A DNA stretch of 64,000 bases from Micropterix aruncella (lineage: Eukaryota > Arthropoda > Insecta > Lepidoptera > Micropterigidae): contig OX155964.1 of assembly GCA_944548615.1 (NCBI GenBank), positions 15,922,484-15,986,483 of the forward strand. Direction: 5' to 3'. Positions 26,001-41,000 of the stretch are shown one piece after another. A program made the translations under genes and the position numbers. Every line of letters begins with the position of its first letter. Positions within the stretch are counted from its first letter, which is position 1. The notes below the pieces were generated by a model that saw nothing but the letters and a program-made list of their open reading frames with translations, did no database searches and was not told where the DNA came from.

Positions 26001-29000
26001 AAATAAATACCTTTTACCTTTACCTTTACCTTTACCTTTATATGTAACGAATACATAAATAAATAAAATAAGTAAATCTTCCCGTCGATGAATAAAACAG
26101 ATTACCGAAAAAAAAACGAAATTATACAATGCGTACTTGAGTTACAGTCGTTCCAATTTAATAATAGACAAAATTTTACCAAAACAAAAAAAAATTGACT
26201 CCAACATGTTATGGTAAAACTTAATACGGGCTATCATAATTTAATGCGTATACAAAATTTTGTATCTGTGCTGTTAACCGTTGATGAGTTCCCTTGTTGG
26301 AAGCAAACCCTGGGTGCAGCAGTCCTGTTTTTGTTTAAACTAAAAACGGGCTATCCTAATTAAATGCATATACAAAATTTCGTGTCTGTGCTGTTGGGAG
26401 TCAACCCTGGATGCAGCAGATATGTTATGGTGAAACTTAGAACGGGCTATCATAATTGAATGCGTATACAAAATTTCGCGTCTGTGCTGTTGACCGTTGA
26501 GGATTTCCCTCGCAGGGGGAAAAATACATTGTCGTCGGAATTAAATCAACATGTAAATTTTCAACTTAATGTGATAGTGTTTGAGGAGTTGCCTCATTTC
26601 CTTATGGATCTCATCATCAGAACAGGATTTTGATAAAAATGGCATCAATTTGCAAGTATATTCCTATAAATAAAAAAAGAATTATTCAAATAGGTTCAGA
26701 GATCATTTTTCCAATGTTTTGACCCATTTGTAAAATATCCCCTAGGCTAGCACGGCCTATTAAACTATGTATATACTAACTTTTAGTCGATGGCGAAATA
26801 ATATGCCTACAGCAATAATTCGGAAACTTTCGCATGTGAATATTCCATTGGCTAATTGACTCCGATAAATTCTGACCCTAATTAAGATTTAGTTTGCATA
26901 GTTATTCATATCCCTTATGGAGGCGAAACAAGTTTCCTATATTATCCCATCGCTTGCCCTAATGGGGGATTCTCATAAATCATAATGGTGCCTTTCATTA
27001 TTCTGCTTAGAGCGGCCAAACGATCTGCCCTTGTTTGGAGTTAATGCTTCTTTACTTAACTGTTATTGTTATTTCATTTAGCTATTGCGCCATTTGAGAT
27101 TCAGAAATTAGGATTAGCGTCTTTGAGACTGTTATGGGTTAGCATTCAAGTTTCTCGATTGCAGAGATTTTCTTTAATGTATGGTTTTGGGAGTTTCTAA
27201 CGAACTTACTCAACGTTATAGTTAGAACATAGTAGCAACCTATCTACTTTAGCTTCCGATTCCATGCCACTACTTACGTCATATTCCGCTGATATTCTAT
27301 TGAAATGCGTGTTTTGTCTCTGCTAATCTCTTTTTATTACCGATAAATATACTATTTTTTCTGTGTTCTCTTTTATGATACTAGTGGTATTACCCGGCGT
27401 TGGTTGCTTTATATCAGTGCTCAAATATCTATGTATACCAATTTTCATGGCGATCGGTTGAACGGCATATAAGTTGTTGTGCTGCAGCGCCACCTAAGTT
27501 ACAACAATGTAAATAGCGCGAAAATAGTATGCGTTCTCAAATGTCTATGTATACCAAATTTCATGGTGATCGGTTGAGCGGTATAGAAGTTGATGTGCTG
27601 CAGCGCCATCTGGTGGCGAGTTATGCGTGTGCAAGAGATTATGCGTGTTCAAATGTCTAGGGATATCAATGTAGAGGTTGGTTGCAGCGCCATCTGGTGG
27701 TGAGTTACTATACAGTTAAGTTGGTGTACTGCAGCGACACCTAGTGGCGAGTTACAACGTAGTAGTAGTAGCGCGAAAATATTATGCGGGCCCAAATGTC
27801 TATTTATACCAATTTTCATGGTGATCGGTTGAGCAATATAGAAGTTGATGTGTTGTAGCACCATCTAGTGGTAAGTTACAACAAATCGGATATCATAAAA
27901 ACCTTATCCATGAATAACTACGTTCATGCGCAAACATTTATGGTGATCGGTCAAACGGTTTCAGAGTTTATTAATCTCGGACAGACAGATATACCAACAT
28001 CCATTGTTAGTTGTTACCTATATAGATATGCACATACACAATACACGTGAATGATTCCTTGTTGGCCTAAGTATGCTATAATTACAAAATTACACTACAG
28101 CCATTTGGTAAAATTTAAGGAGTATAGATTACTATGTATTCCAATACCCTAGCTCAAGTAAATATTTCTTTATTACTGTTTTAATTCCGTCGACATTTCC
28201 TTGTTTTTTTTTATTTATTTCCTAGTCTTTTTTGTTGTATAATCGAGGATTAGGCCTGCCGCACACGTACGGTTTCCGAATTCGGAATACCGACTCGGAA
28301 TTCCGTGAACCTACTGCAGACGTTCGTTTTTTTTTCATTCGGAATTTTCACTGCCAGTACTTAGAGGGACTCCTCGCAGCAATATGGATGACGACGAATT
28401 AATTGCTGTCACTTAACAAGAAGAAGAGGAATTGTCGTTATTGAACATCCATTGAATACTTCGAGAATAAACGAGCACACCCAGACGCATTCTTCGATTT
28501 TAACAGAATTCCAATATGTCTTATGTCAATATGTACTTTGATGAGCTTCGTAATAGCCTACGCAAGAAATTTCGTAAGCTAGGCACTAGACTTAAGCCAA
28601 GCTCTGGTCCGCTAGTCACGGCGCTGGCGCGTGTATGTGAGCGCTGCATTCGGGATGACGTCATTCGTTTTTTTCCGTTCGGGATCACGAACGAAAGAGC
28701 TGGGTTCCGAAACGAACGTCAGGAATCATTTCCGAACGGAAAATAAACGAACGTGTGCGCCATGTAGAACATTTTGTATGAAACGCGTGCGTTCGGGTGC
28801 CCGAATTCGGAAGACGAATTCGGAAATCGAATACGGAAACCGTGCGTGTGCGGCCGGGATTAAGGAAGTAAAATGACATTGCACAAAAACTGTGCGAACG
28901 CGTGAAATCTCGTACTCGTTTCGATGCGCATTTCTAAGTATGACAACTTGTTAATTTCCTCTTATAAATAATATAAACAACGAATTTACCGGGTGAATTT

Positions 29001-32000
29001 TGTAGCACCCGACGTTTGTAATCCGAGTCTACCCTAGACAACGGCGGCTGCAACGTCGCCGAAACGTCGGGTGCTACAAAATTCACGCGGTAAATTCGTT
29101 TTTATCTTATTTATGATTGTTAAATTTCTTTATATTTTTGTTATTTTTTCTCCGTCTCCATGAAAGATTATCAGCGACTGTTTCATAAACCCTTCGTCGA
29201 CGTCCAATACTATCTTTATCTTGTTAAAATTACCTGCAAACGAAATAAATGGCTCCTTATTTATTGGATTGAAGTGACTCATGATGATGAATAATGCAAC
29301 ATTAAACCCAGTAGACATTCCTAATTCCAAAATTCAATTGACGCCATTAAAAGTTGAAAATTGGCTAATTGCCTGATGACTAATAGCTTTCAAAGAAATT
29401 ATAATTTCGTTTATAAATGCGTCTTTCTTACGTTGCAAATAATTAATGTAATAAAATAGCGTCTTTCACGGTGGCAAATACTAATGCACACGAACAATTT
29501 CCCTACCTAACACCAGATTTACCGATACATAAGCGCGTACATTTAGCTTTTTTAATCTCTCTCGTTTGACGTTATCAATGTATGTACGTGAAGGGAACAA
29601 GACTTCACAACGATGGGCTCTGATCATATCGACAAAGCACGACATCAGAGATTTCCCACAGGATAACAAGAGATGAAGAATTTAAGAATGTCACTTTGGT
29701 GAAACTTTTGCTTGATATAATAATGTTTTGAACCTCAGTTGTCAGTTCCAATCCTACTTATTTATATTTGCATTATATTACCTGGACTTATATTAGATTA
29801 TCACGACTTAGAAAAATAGGTGTATTTTTTGAAATGTAATTTCTTCAAGTGACTTTTATTGGATTTTGGTAACTTTTATCATCCGTCACACTCATTTAGC
29901 GGTATAAAAATAAAAATATCCTTTATTTAGTGCTGTCGGCTTCTATGCGAGATTTTAATCTGTGAGTCTTTCGAAGCAGTTGATTGGACTTTGGCGGGTT
30001 GCCAAGTTACATATTGGCAGGAACGACATCTGCGAGGCTGACTGCAATAAATTAAAAACCATTTTGTGCATGGAAGTCCGTTTTTAATTATGTCACTTAC
30101 TCCAGCGATATAGCGAAATATGACGAAAAGGATGGAGCGTATTATTAGAACCTACCTATACTATACATATGTATGGAGTATTCCTAACTTACAAATTTAA
30201 TCCGCTCTATGCTTCAGACAGACAAAGAGAGGGCGAACTAGAGACGTTTCGTAAAGTTTTGATCATTCAATTTATCCCTTGAGTAGACTTGTACACTGAC
30301 CAACCCTCACTACCAGATACACAGTCGTCAATATATCCTTACAAATCAAACTCGGACGCTCTCCGATACAATGCTGCCTGAGTATTATTTCCAATATTTA
30401 TTCATCACTCTCATCTCGACCAGAGAATGCTGGATCTAAACCCGCACCGCACCCCCGAACGCGACCATCCAGTACACAGTTGGGTTCAAAACGGGTGGGG
30501 GACGGGGGCTGCAATTAAAAGACCAGAGGTCAAATTAACAATGGCTCTAGGAAAACATGCAAGAGTATTTCAATCCGAAGTATATACCATTAATAATGCG
30601 TACATGAAACCTGGACAGGAAATACAGCAATCAGTCTTTATATTATGTAAACATAATGAGTTTTTAATAAGTGACATTTCTGTAGCGGGTCAATCGGTAC
30701 GAGGAACTAAGCAAATCTCAAAAGAATTTTTTAGTAAAAACAAAAAAGAAAAAACTGAAAAAGTTTTTTTTAATAGAATGTAAAGCTATTAGCACTATGG
30801 GCTATCTAGCGGTAGGTAAAATGTCGCTGATATTGCTTAAAAACGGTATTTTATTAACCGCTAAATGGCGTAGCGGGATCAACGCTTCTTAAACTTTTCT
30901 TCAATAGATAAGATTTACAAAATTGTCAATTTAAAAAAAATATGTATATATGTTTTTTTTTGTTTCGATATTTCAATTCTATATCGCAAAAATAGTTATT
31001 TTTAATATTGTTAAATATATTTTGTTTTTCAAATGTTAATCAAATTAAAATAAAATTTCACGATCAGATTTCAACTTTAGGTTTTAAAATAAAATCATAA
31101 AAACATGTTTTTTGACCTTCTAAATCAGGCTACCCCCTCTCCCCCCCCTCCCCCCCCCCCCCCACTTATTCAACTACAATGGATACTTCTCGAAGGCTGG
31201 TTTGTTAACAATGATGGAGACACAGTTGATGTAATTATTTTTCTTCTAACGGTCTGCGATCTGTCACTGCCGTCAGGCCTGTTTTATTAAAAGTGTAAAC
31301 AGTGAAAAATTTACTTATTTCGCCACATAAAATGCCCATTTTGCGAACCACCTAAATTTAAACAAAAAAAAAATTTTACTATCAGCAAACTAACGATGGA
31401 TTCCTTCAAATAAATTGTAATTACGTTCATGGAAATGAGTTTTGATTACACTTGTTGTCAATGAAATATCAAAATTGGCAAAATTCTGAAAGAATCCTAA
31501 ATATTAAATATTTCGCGATCGGATGGGTGGTCAAATAATCTGCTACGTACCTCTTCTTTTATTACGCTCCGTGTATCAGACACGCCCAATAATATTTATT
31601 AGAATAGCTGACATTTTTCCCTGCAATTAATGCATTTATTCGGACAGAATAATTGCATAATTCGGTTTGGTTATTTGGCAAGTTATTGTAGTTATAAATC
31701 AGCAAGTGAGGTGGAATGCCGCGTAATAACAATAAACAATGATTAATGAACTCGATGATATAATCGGCGGCTACGGATTAAAACTCACGGAGAGGTTTCA
31801 CCCGCATTTTGTTTCGAAGCTCATGACATCGCAGGTTTGCGCGGTCAGGTCATTAGAACTCAACGCGGTGAAAACCGCTCCATAACTTCTAAGGGTGACC
31901 GCGTCCCGCCCGCAGACGCTGCTGCCGCCGCGAGCAACCGCGCCCGCCACTGCCGTAAATCGCGTCGTGTAATGTGTGACTCAATTTTACATACAGTTGG

Positions 32001-35000
32001 GGACCGAGCTAAATGTAAGCGGTGGCTGAGGTGCGGCGACCGGCTTTCGATCTCCCCACCACAGACATTAGTGCTGTGATATCACTCGCCCAGTGATACT
32101 CGAAAGTAATATGTATAGATATGTTCGCTGACGAAAGAACGCATGTTCTACGAAGTCCGGTCCCGCACCTCAGCCACCGTTTACATTCAGCTCAGTCCCC
32201 AACAGTACATATCTGCAATCTACGGAGGCCGCGGGCCCGCAACCGCAGCGGGCGCGGGTGAAACCGCTCCGTGAGTTCTTAGCCTACAGGTCACGGATTC
32301 GCAACAGCGATATAGCAAAAATCGACAATTTTTGTACGGACTTAACCAAACATATTTATTTATTTATAAAATCCTCTGTGAATAGAAAGTAAACAATATA
32401 ATAAAAGCCAGTCGTACAGTAGCCAAGGGGTCCAGCGATCCAGTTTTTGTGTGCTTGTTTATACTTTTTATTTAAAAATATTCCTACAAACTTTCTTTTA
32501 ATGATGTCTATTAAGTTAGAATCAATGACAGGACAGTCAAATAAAATGGGGAAAAGTTGTAGCGAAATTATGATTAGCTAAAGTGAAGTTTTGCTGAAGC
32601 AAAAATTAAATTATTTTTTTTTGTCAAATTTGTAATCTTATCTATTGAAGAAATGTTTGAGAAGCGTTGAGCTTGTTGCGCCATCTAGCGGTAGGTAAAA
32701 TATATAATAAACAATATTAGCGACATTTTACCTACCGCTAAATAGCGCATCGTGCTGATAGCTTTTTATACGATCTAAAAAAAACTCATTTTTTCTGTTT
32801 TTTATTTTTCAAAAAAAATATCAAAAGTTGCTTAGTTTGTCGTACTGATTCACCCATTACAAGTATGTCAATAATTAAAAACTTGCTTAAGGCTTTTAAT
32901 ATTTGTTAAAATACTCTGCAACATTTTAGGGTAGAAATCAGAAGTTGCTATTATATATCGCTATCTGCATAATTTTAATGTAAATTTTTAGTGTTAATAT
33001 TAATGTTATTACGTTATACAGCATCAAGAGAACCCATATTTGTCGATAAAATAATTTCAAAAAGCACTGCTACATGGCAAAACCCACTCACAAAAAAGAA
33101 TTTAATAATAATTAAGCAGCAAACAAAATTACAGATAATTAAAATGTTCCAATAAATGCTAATGTAATATTAATTTTATACATAACTTCAGTATGCTTCT
33201 ACGACCAAGCAAAACGTTCTAAAACAGCTTTTAAAATAATGCATGGTTTAATGATTCACACTTAGCCCAAATTCTAGCTAAATCAAAACTTGCTTATGTG
33301 CCAAATATAGACCACGACTAAACTAATGTAGACCTAACTAGTCATAACTTAGATATAACTAACGTAGACCGTTTTAAAAAAATGCTATGACAAATATAAG
33401 CAAAAAATATTTTTGAACAGTTTGTGATTTTAAGGAATAATTGTATTTAAAAATTCATTTATAAAAATATACTTGGATCTCATTAAACTGTATATTATTT
33501 TTATTTTTCATTAAGGCTTATACACTTTTAACGTTTTCCATCTCTCTCCATGCCGCGGTTTAACAAAGGGCGTCTCGCTCCCACGTGCCTCACGCTAATG
33601 CCGAAAATTACATGGTGTTATTTTTTACGGAGAGGTGATTCAAAATATTTAACATTTTATTCCTTATACAACTTCGTCTCATAAATCATTAAGGTTTATC
33701 TATGTTTTGTCTAAATAATAAAATATTTATTGTTGTAATAAAGAAAAGAAAATATCGAAGAACTGACTTTGTCTCACCAATGATTTGGAGATTCAAAATC
33801 TAGTTTTGAATAACAGCAATATTAAGCCTTAACTAAATGGTATTTGACTATAAAAAAACTTTAAAAATGGTATCTGACAGTGGTAGGCATCTTAAAGCTG
33901 TATTGCATTGAAGTGAAATATGACATGGCTGCTCAGTCAGTTTCGATTTGTGTAGATCGGATTTATTTCCGCAAGCCGCAATGAGCACATACTATGGGTG
34001 CTTTAATTCAAGGATGGCTTATGGTATTTTGACCAGGGGTAATGCACCAGATAGTAATCGTATTTTTATTCTGCAAAAACATGCACTTAGAACGATATGT
34101 GGGTTAAAAAGAGGAGATCACTTTGTTCCGATCTTTAAAAATAAAAAAAATATTGACTGTAAAATGTGAATTTATTTACCAGTGTTTAGTTTATGCGAGA
34201 GCAAATTTGGAAGGCTGCAAAAAGCACCCGAATTTTCACGAACTTAACACACGCAATAAGAATAACATCGTGATTCCAAAAGTCCGACTGGGTTTATACC
34301 AGAAATCTTTTTTATATTTGGGCTTTAAATTTTTCAATCTGCTACCAACAGAAATAAAAAAACTGAAAGAGGTGGCATTCAAAAAAAGCATAAAAAGAAA
34401 CCTAGCCAACCATTCTCTCTATAACTTAGATAAATTTAACAAGGTTGTGGTTGAGTTTAAATGTAATTATATAAATGTAATCTATTTGTTTATTGCTGAA
34501 TAAACTTTTTTTTTAAATAAATATTTATGTGCTATTACGGATTATTTCTATATCTTATACAGTATTTTATTTAAATTTTCTTTTAGAATAATTTCGTTTT
34601 TATATTTTGTTATCTTAGTAGTACTCAAGTGCTGATTATTCTTGAAAAACTTATTGATTATTATTTTTTTAAATATTGACTGTTATTGTTTTTTTTTGTT
34701 ATTTGTGTTTTTTTTTATTATTGAACCATACTTACCTATGTATAAAGAATAAATACATGTAATGAAGATATTTTTTGGAATTAATAAACTATGACTATGA
34801 ATTAATAAACATATACTTTTTGGAATTAATAAACTATTACTATGACTATGACTATATCTCGTGTCGCCATTAAGAAATCATTGCAATTGGACGTTTGCTA
34901 TGTGTCTAAGAGGACGTTTTATTATTTTGGTAGACGTAAGTGAAAATAGAATCATGATTCCCGATTCAAGGAAGAGCGACTTAAAAGAACTATTAGGAGA

Positions 35001-38000
35001 GAATTTGTATAAACTACGTACTGCCCAATTTTAGAATAGAAAAATCTAGTGGAATTTGCTGCTATTCCCCAAACATTAGGCCGTACATTACTGTGGAATA
35101 AAAATACGCAAAGTAAACGGAATAAGCGTTTTCTAGATCGCATATATGTCTTATTTTTCTAAAGGAAAATGTACCATTTCACAAGTTTACTGACGTCATT
35201 TAACATAACTGCATATTATGAAAATATCTATAAAATTTGTAAGATCGAGAAAATCTCACAGCTCTTAGTCTATAATAGTCTTCGAGTGATAAAGATGCGG
35301 TCGAAATAAGCTACTCTATCTCTTCCAATAACTCTTCAAAGCAACCGGCGAAGATATCTCACTTATCTTTGGCACTTTCAATTCAGCGATGAGGTGTCGA
35401 AGGAATATTTGTGTTTGGGCGGGAGCGGGCGGTTAAAACCGCATACTGCCGGTGAGAACAAACCTTGGCGATGCGGCCGCACAGATTAGGAATGAAGTGT
35501 GTTCTAATAAATCAGATGTGCCACGCATCTCAAAGCAGCTAATAGGGAAGCAGTGAATGTACCTCTTACGGTGTTTCGGCAGCTTAATTAGGTACCTACA
35601 GATATTATATGTACCGTAAAAATATTTCAGGTCAGTGGTTACATTCAAGATGCAATGCCTCACAGTCAAAACATTAAATCCTCAGTTTTATATCAAGTCT
35701 TCGGTGCATTAAAAGAGTTCCACGACTACCTCGAAATTAAATGCCTAATTATGGCAAAATAAATAATACCATGTTAGGTTTCAACATGTCCCGTCCCTTA
35801 CCCTCATTCGCGAATCCGGTTGTATAGTTAGAACGTCTTGACAAAATCTTCAACTCTATAAATGAGATAAAAACGTATTTACTGAGGGAATTTTGTAGCA
35901 CCCGATGTCCAGGGTATACTGGATAAAAACCCGTTGTCCAGGGTATACTGTCTATCCGGGACAATGGCGTTTGCAACATTGCTGAGAAAGGGGTGCTACA
36001 CACTTCGAGTGGGAAATTCGTGTTTATCTCGTTTATAACATCAAACAACCGCGAATGTATTATTTAATAGCTTCAACTCTGACGTTGTCAGAACCGCCAT
36101 AATATTCGCTTTAATTCATGAAATATCCTCAAAACGCTTCCTTTGAGAGCAGTTTTAAGTTCTGGATAGAGCATGAAATCCCTGAGGGTAAATCAACTAA
36201 ACATGGGGTATATTCGGATACCGAACTTGGCCAAAAACTTGGCCTTCACTTGGCCAAAACCTGACGTACAAAAATGCTGGTGTGGAACGTCCCATTATGG
36301 CGTAAAAGATACAAATCATTATATTCGTGAATTTCCGACGAATTATTGCGAGTGAGCGCTTCAGTACTTCCTCATAGGCTAGGAGCAACATTTCCCGATG
36401 ACTTTACGGCTTTCACAACAAAAGTTAATGACCATATATAGCCTTATTTTGTAAACGATATCAACGCATATACACAGACTTTCGCATATACAGACACACG
36501 GGAAACCGTGCTGCCAACCGCTACATAACAAATACGGAAAAAAGAAGAAGCTTCAGTTACGTAGTTATAATATAGTTGTCCTAGGGATGGTGTCACTTGT
36601 TTCTTTTACAAAAAAATCAGTTTCGGAAATTATTGACCCCAGTATATAGGGGTTTAATACGACCAGCTACGCACCACTGGAAGCATTCCTCCCATCGATA
36701 TATTATAAATAAAATATGCCCTTAGATACAAATAAGCTGGCGCCATACCATCGATCGTAAATCGTTTGACATAGAGAGCAATAAATTGAACAGCATTCGC
36801 AGCAGTTGTAGCTCTCACACCGGGAACGGTCGGCTGTCTGACAGCGGACTGCGACCAAACTACTACTGGATAGCTTGCAGTAGTGGTTTTGAAGGGGTCA
36901 TTTTCGAGCGCGAAAGGCCCATCTAGGGAATTATATATTGATGGTTCCTCCATCTAGCGTTCGTACCACCGGGGCAGCCCTCGAATGCGGGATTTTGACT
37001 ATGATTACCCTTCCTAGTGCTAGAATCTGCATGGACTTTTTACTTGGTTTCCACCATGATACATTGATACATCATACTAATGTATTATCCCTGCAATAAT
37101 CTACATAATTATACTTTGTATTAGATTTGGCATTTAAAAGTTATACACGGCTCGGTGGCATAATGGTTAGGTCGCCTGATCTTACATTGTAAGGTCCCGG
37201 GTTCGATTCCCGGCTGGGTCACCATTTTCCGTTGGGATCAAATTAACGGAATTCCATTTTCAATTCTGTTCATCGAATGCAATAACAAGACATACACTTA
37301 CAGACATGTTACATGCACACATACATATAACACGTCATAGTAGGGTTGGTTGTAAGAGATTGTCATATGACAATAAACCCGCCCATTGTGCCATTTTCAC
37401 AATAAAGAGTATAAACAAACAAACAAACAAACAGTGTAAACAAGGTTGGAAAGGTCACGCAGCGTGATCCTTTAAGAATATTTTTACTTTTAGTAAATTT
37501 GGGGTGTAGTTACTATGCCCGTGACATAGTAACTACATCGCAAATTCATTACTGCGCACAACAAGATCTTACTTTCACCATGACAGCATGTTATTACATA
37601 CGTAAGGTTACAGTCAGTTGCAAGAATCACGTTGAAGCTACATTATACCGTTATTTTCGTGTTACCGGTACGGAGCATTGTGGAACATATAATCGAGTAA
37701 TGGAGTTCCAACAAAATTACTTGCCATTCAATAAAGTTACGATTGAAACATCATTATTTTGTATAAAACCGTAGTAACAAAAAGGCGTTATAGGAAGAAA
37801 CCCAATATTTTTCTCAGCGTAATATAATCATGACACATTAGGTACGTTGTGTTTTATGTGCGATGCTAATTTCCATTCGTGTCACATCTATTGTTAATCT
37901 GCACAATTTTCTGATTAATCTATGATTGCGGGATCCCAGTCGGGCGGCGGCGAGTTATTACGCTGCGGGCGACCAGATGAATGGAGGTGGGCTGCAGGCC

Positions 38001-41000
38001 ATCTGCCGTCTCCCTCCCTCTACCCTGCCGGCGGCATCTGCCCTTCCACTCGCAGCCAGCCGTCTTATCTTTTATTCATATCCGGACCAAGTTTCAACTA
38101 CTATTAGTTGGAATCGGGATCGTGAATTTTGTTCCGGCAGTCCAGCCTCTTCCCGAGTAGACATGATATAGCCCTATGCTGAAGCTCTTTAATTAAAACT
38201 TCGTTTATTAATTTGTTCGACCGCGAAATCGACAATCGCAAGTAGGGATGGGTACGTAATATTAGCTTAGAAAATGAAATCGGTAAATTGGAGTTTTGTT
38301 GCTCTTTCCTCCGTCTTGTTGATCAAGGTAGAAGATATACTCCTTGAAAGAGGCTAGTCGAAATATTCAAAAACGCTCTCCGTTTCAAAAGCATTTCATA
38401 TAACTTTCGGGCAAAGGGTCTCCCCCCCCCCTCCCCCCCCCCCCCTCTCCCCTTTAGACCCTGCTAAAACCGAAAATGCCGGTTGCCTAAGCGAATTTCT
38501 TACCGGAAGTAAAATATCCAAGATGTCGGCCAATATGACGCCGAAACCAAAAAATCAACGCTGTGAAGCCCCCTTTTGACATAGGAGCGCGTCTACAATG
38601 TTTAGTTGTGTATATTTTGAGCATGAGGAATTAAAAAATATACGGTAAAAATGCATTGGTTAGAGTTTTCAAAATAGCGCCAGCACCTTAGTACTCATTT
38701 TTGACGTAAAACCGATCGTGACGTTTCTTGATATACGTTTTTATATATGAAGATTTCAAAAAGTAACTTTGAAACGACGTTTGAACTAAAGTCTACTACA
38801 AATCTTTTTGGAATTAAAACAAACATGCGACTTTTTTGGCAAGAAAATATACATAAACTAAAAAAGGTTACTATGTGTTCTCAAAATTAAGACAGTTACG
38901 TTTGCAGGGAGTACAGGGTTTTAAGCAAGAGACGTTTGCTTTCCTACTACTGCAATTCTTTGAGTTAGACAGTCCTTTACAAACGTCCTTGACCTTTTAC
39001 TTGCAAAAAGTCCACTTCTGGTATTTTATTAAAAATAGGATATAGCGTCATGCAACGTGGAACGACTTGTTGGTATGGCCGCAGTCTTCAAGTAATGGAA
39101 TAGATGGCTTAGGAAGATGAGCATTCTTCCAAACATGTTTCACAGAGACTTATGTTTCCTAAGAAGCGGGGGTAGCTTATAACCTGGCGTCTTAAAAACG
39201 ATCCGTTAAAAACCGGATCCCGAGTGATTTTGATGTACAAAGGGCGCTGCGGATAAGCGATGAATTTGATCTCAATTACCGCTAACGTTAGGTAGAGATC
39301 GCAAGCGACCTTGAATCTGTGACCAGACTGGAGAATGGAGAAATTCGTCCGAACCTGGTAGTATGGGTGCGAGGTCATCCCGCTGGTTAGCATTACTCCG
39401 TGCCTCGCGGTAAGATGTTGGAATCTTACTGGCGGGCTGACATAGTTAGACGGTAAACTGTATTGTCCCTAAGTCTCTGCGTTCACTCCATGGGAGAAAG
39501 AATGATCTGATATCCTTACAACTTCCTGAGGTAACGGGTTTCCCCGTAGTAGAACCCAACTATAAATTATAGGAAAGGCTTTATTTATTTATTTTATTTC
39601 ATAAGCAAATCAACATAACAGTTTCAATCCATAACATAACCAATCCGTTGATATGCAATATAAACATAAATAAAAAAAATAGAATTGTCGCAATTAGTAT
39701 ACACAATATGTTTAAATAAGCATTAAATACAAATACAGGCATTAAGAATAGAAAAAGAAATTTACAGGGTATCTAAAGAATGAAAACAATTTATCTTATT
39801 CTGACATAAACAAGTAGCGCATGCAATGCCCACACCTTGAAGAGATGTGGGCTTGCTGTAAAAATATCAAGGTCTGACGCTGCCGAACATAGCCTATTTA
39901 TGTGCCGCAAAGTGGGGTCAAAGGATATTGGGAGAAAGGCTTAAGGAAAGTATACATAGCTTAAGGAAAGTATACGCAGTCATAAACGTCTTAACCAGAC
40001 CTTTACGTTGGAAAATATTTAAAAATAAAAAAAGACTTTGACCTAACCATTGACACCCATCAAAAAAACATTTTATAGTTTCATACTAGTACTTTTATAC
40101 TCTGTAGAGTTATAGAGTATATGTAAAGTTTTATACTCTTTAGACAACACTTTGACTTAAACTAGACGATGATTGAACTCCGTGCTGATCTGAAATGTAT
40201 GCGTATTATTGAGTAATAAATGGTGTATGTCGGCGCCATTGTCGTGGGGTGCACAATAAAGATGGCATCATAACCGCATCCGGATGAAAGATTTATGGAT
40301 GCCTCGTCCGAGTTACGCGATCCCACTTTGTCTCCGCGGCTAGCAACTCTAACGATGAATGACTGCAGCCTCACTAATGTGGAAGGCAGAGCCTTCATGA
40401 AAGCGCACCACCCTCGCTTCTGGACGAGAGCCAAATCCATGTATGTACGATGCTATCGTGCCACACTGGCATGCAGGCACCTCGATACACATCCGTAAAG
40501 TTTACCCGACCCAAAACCAAAACTTTTAATTGTCTATTCAGGTCGTTTATTTATGTTTATTTTGTTTATGGGTCGACTTAATACAATTTTCACAAACTAT
40601 ACCGCAGTTGCAATTTTCGACGTGTATTATTTCTAATTGGATTTTAGATTTAACTAAAGGAATTTTACCGGAAGATGCTCGGGTATCGACTTCCTTACCC
40701 TTCCGCCCTTTTCCCACTCTCCTCCACCCCCTATATTATATTACTCACTGTTCCTTCAGCTATATTTAAAAAATCACGTCGGTTCATTGGTTCTTTTTTC
40801 TTTCCTATTTCGCATTTATCAAATTTGCATGGCAATCGTTTTAACAGTATAGTAGTTGATATACTGCACAGCGTCATCCAGTAGCGAGTTACAACAGAAT
40901 GAATAGTGCAAAAATTATATCCGGGCTCAAATACCTATGTACACCTATTTTTTGATGCGATCGGTTGAACGGTATAGAAGTTGATGCGCTGCAACGCCAT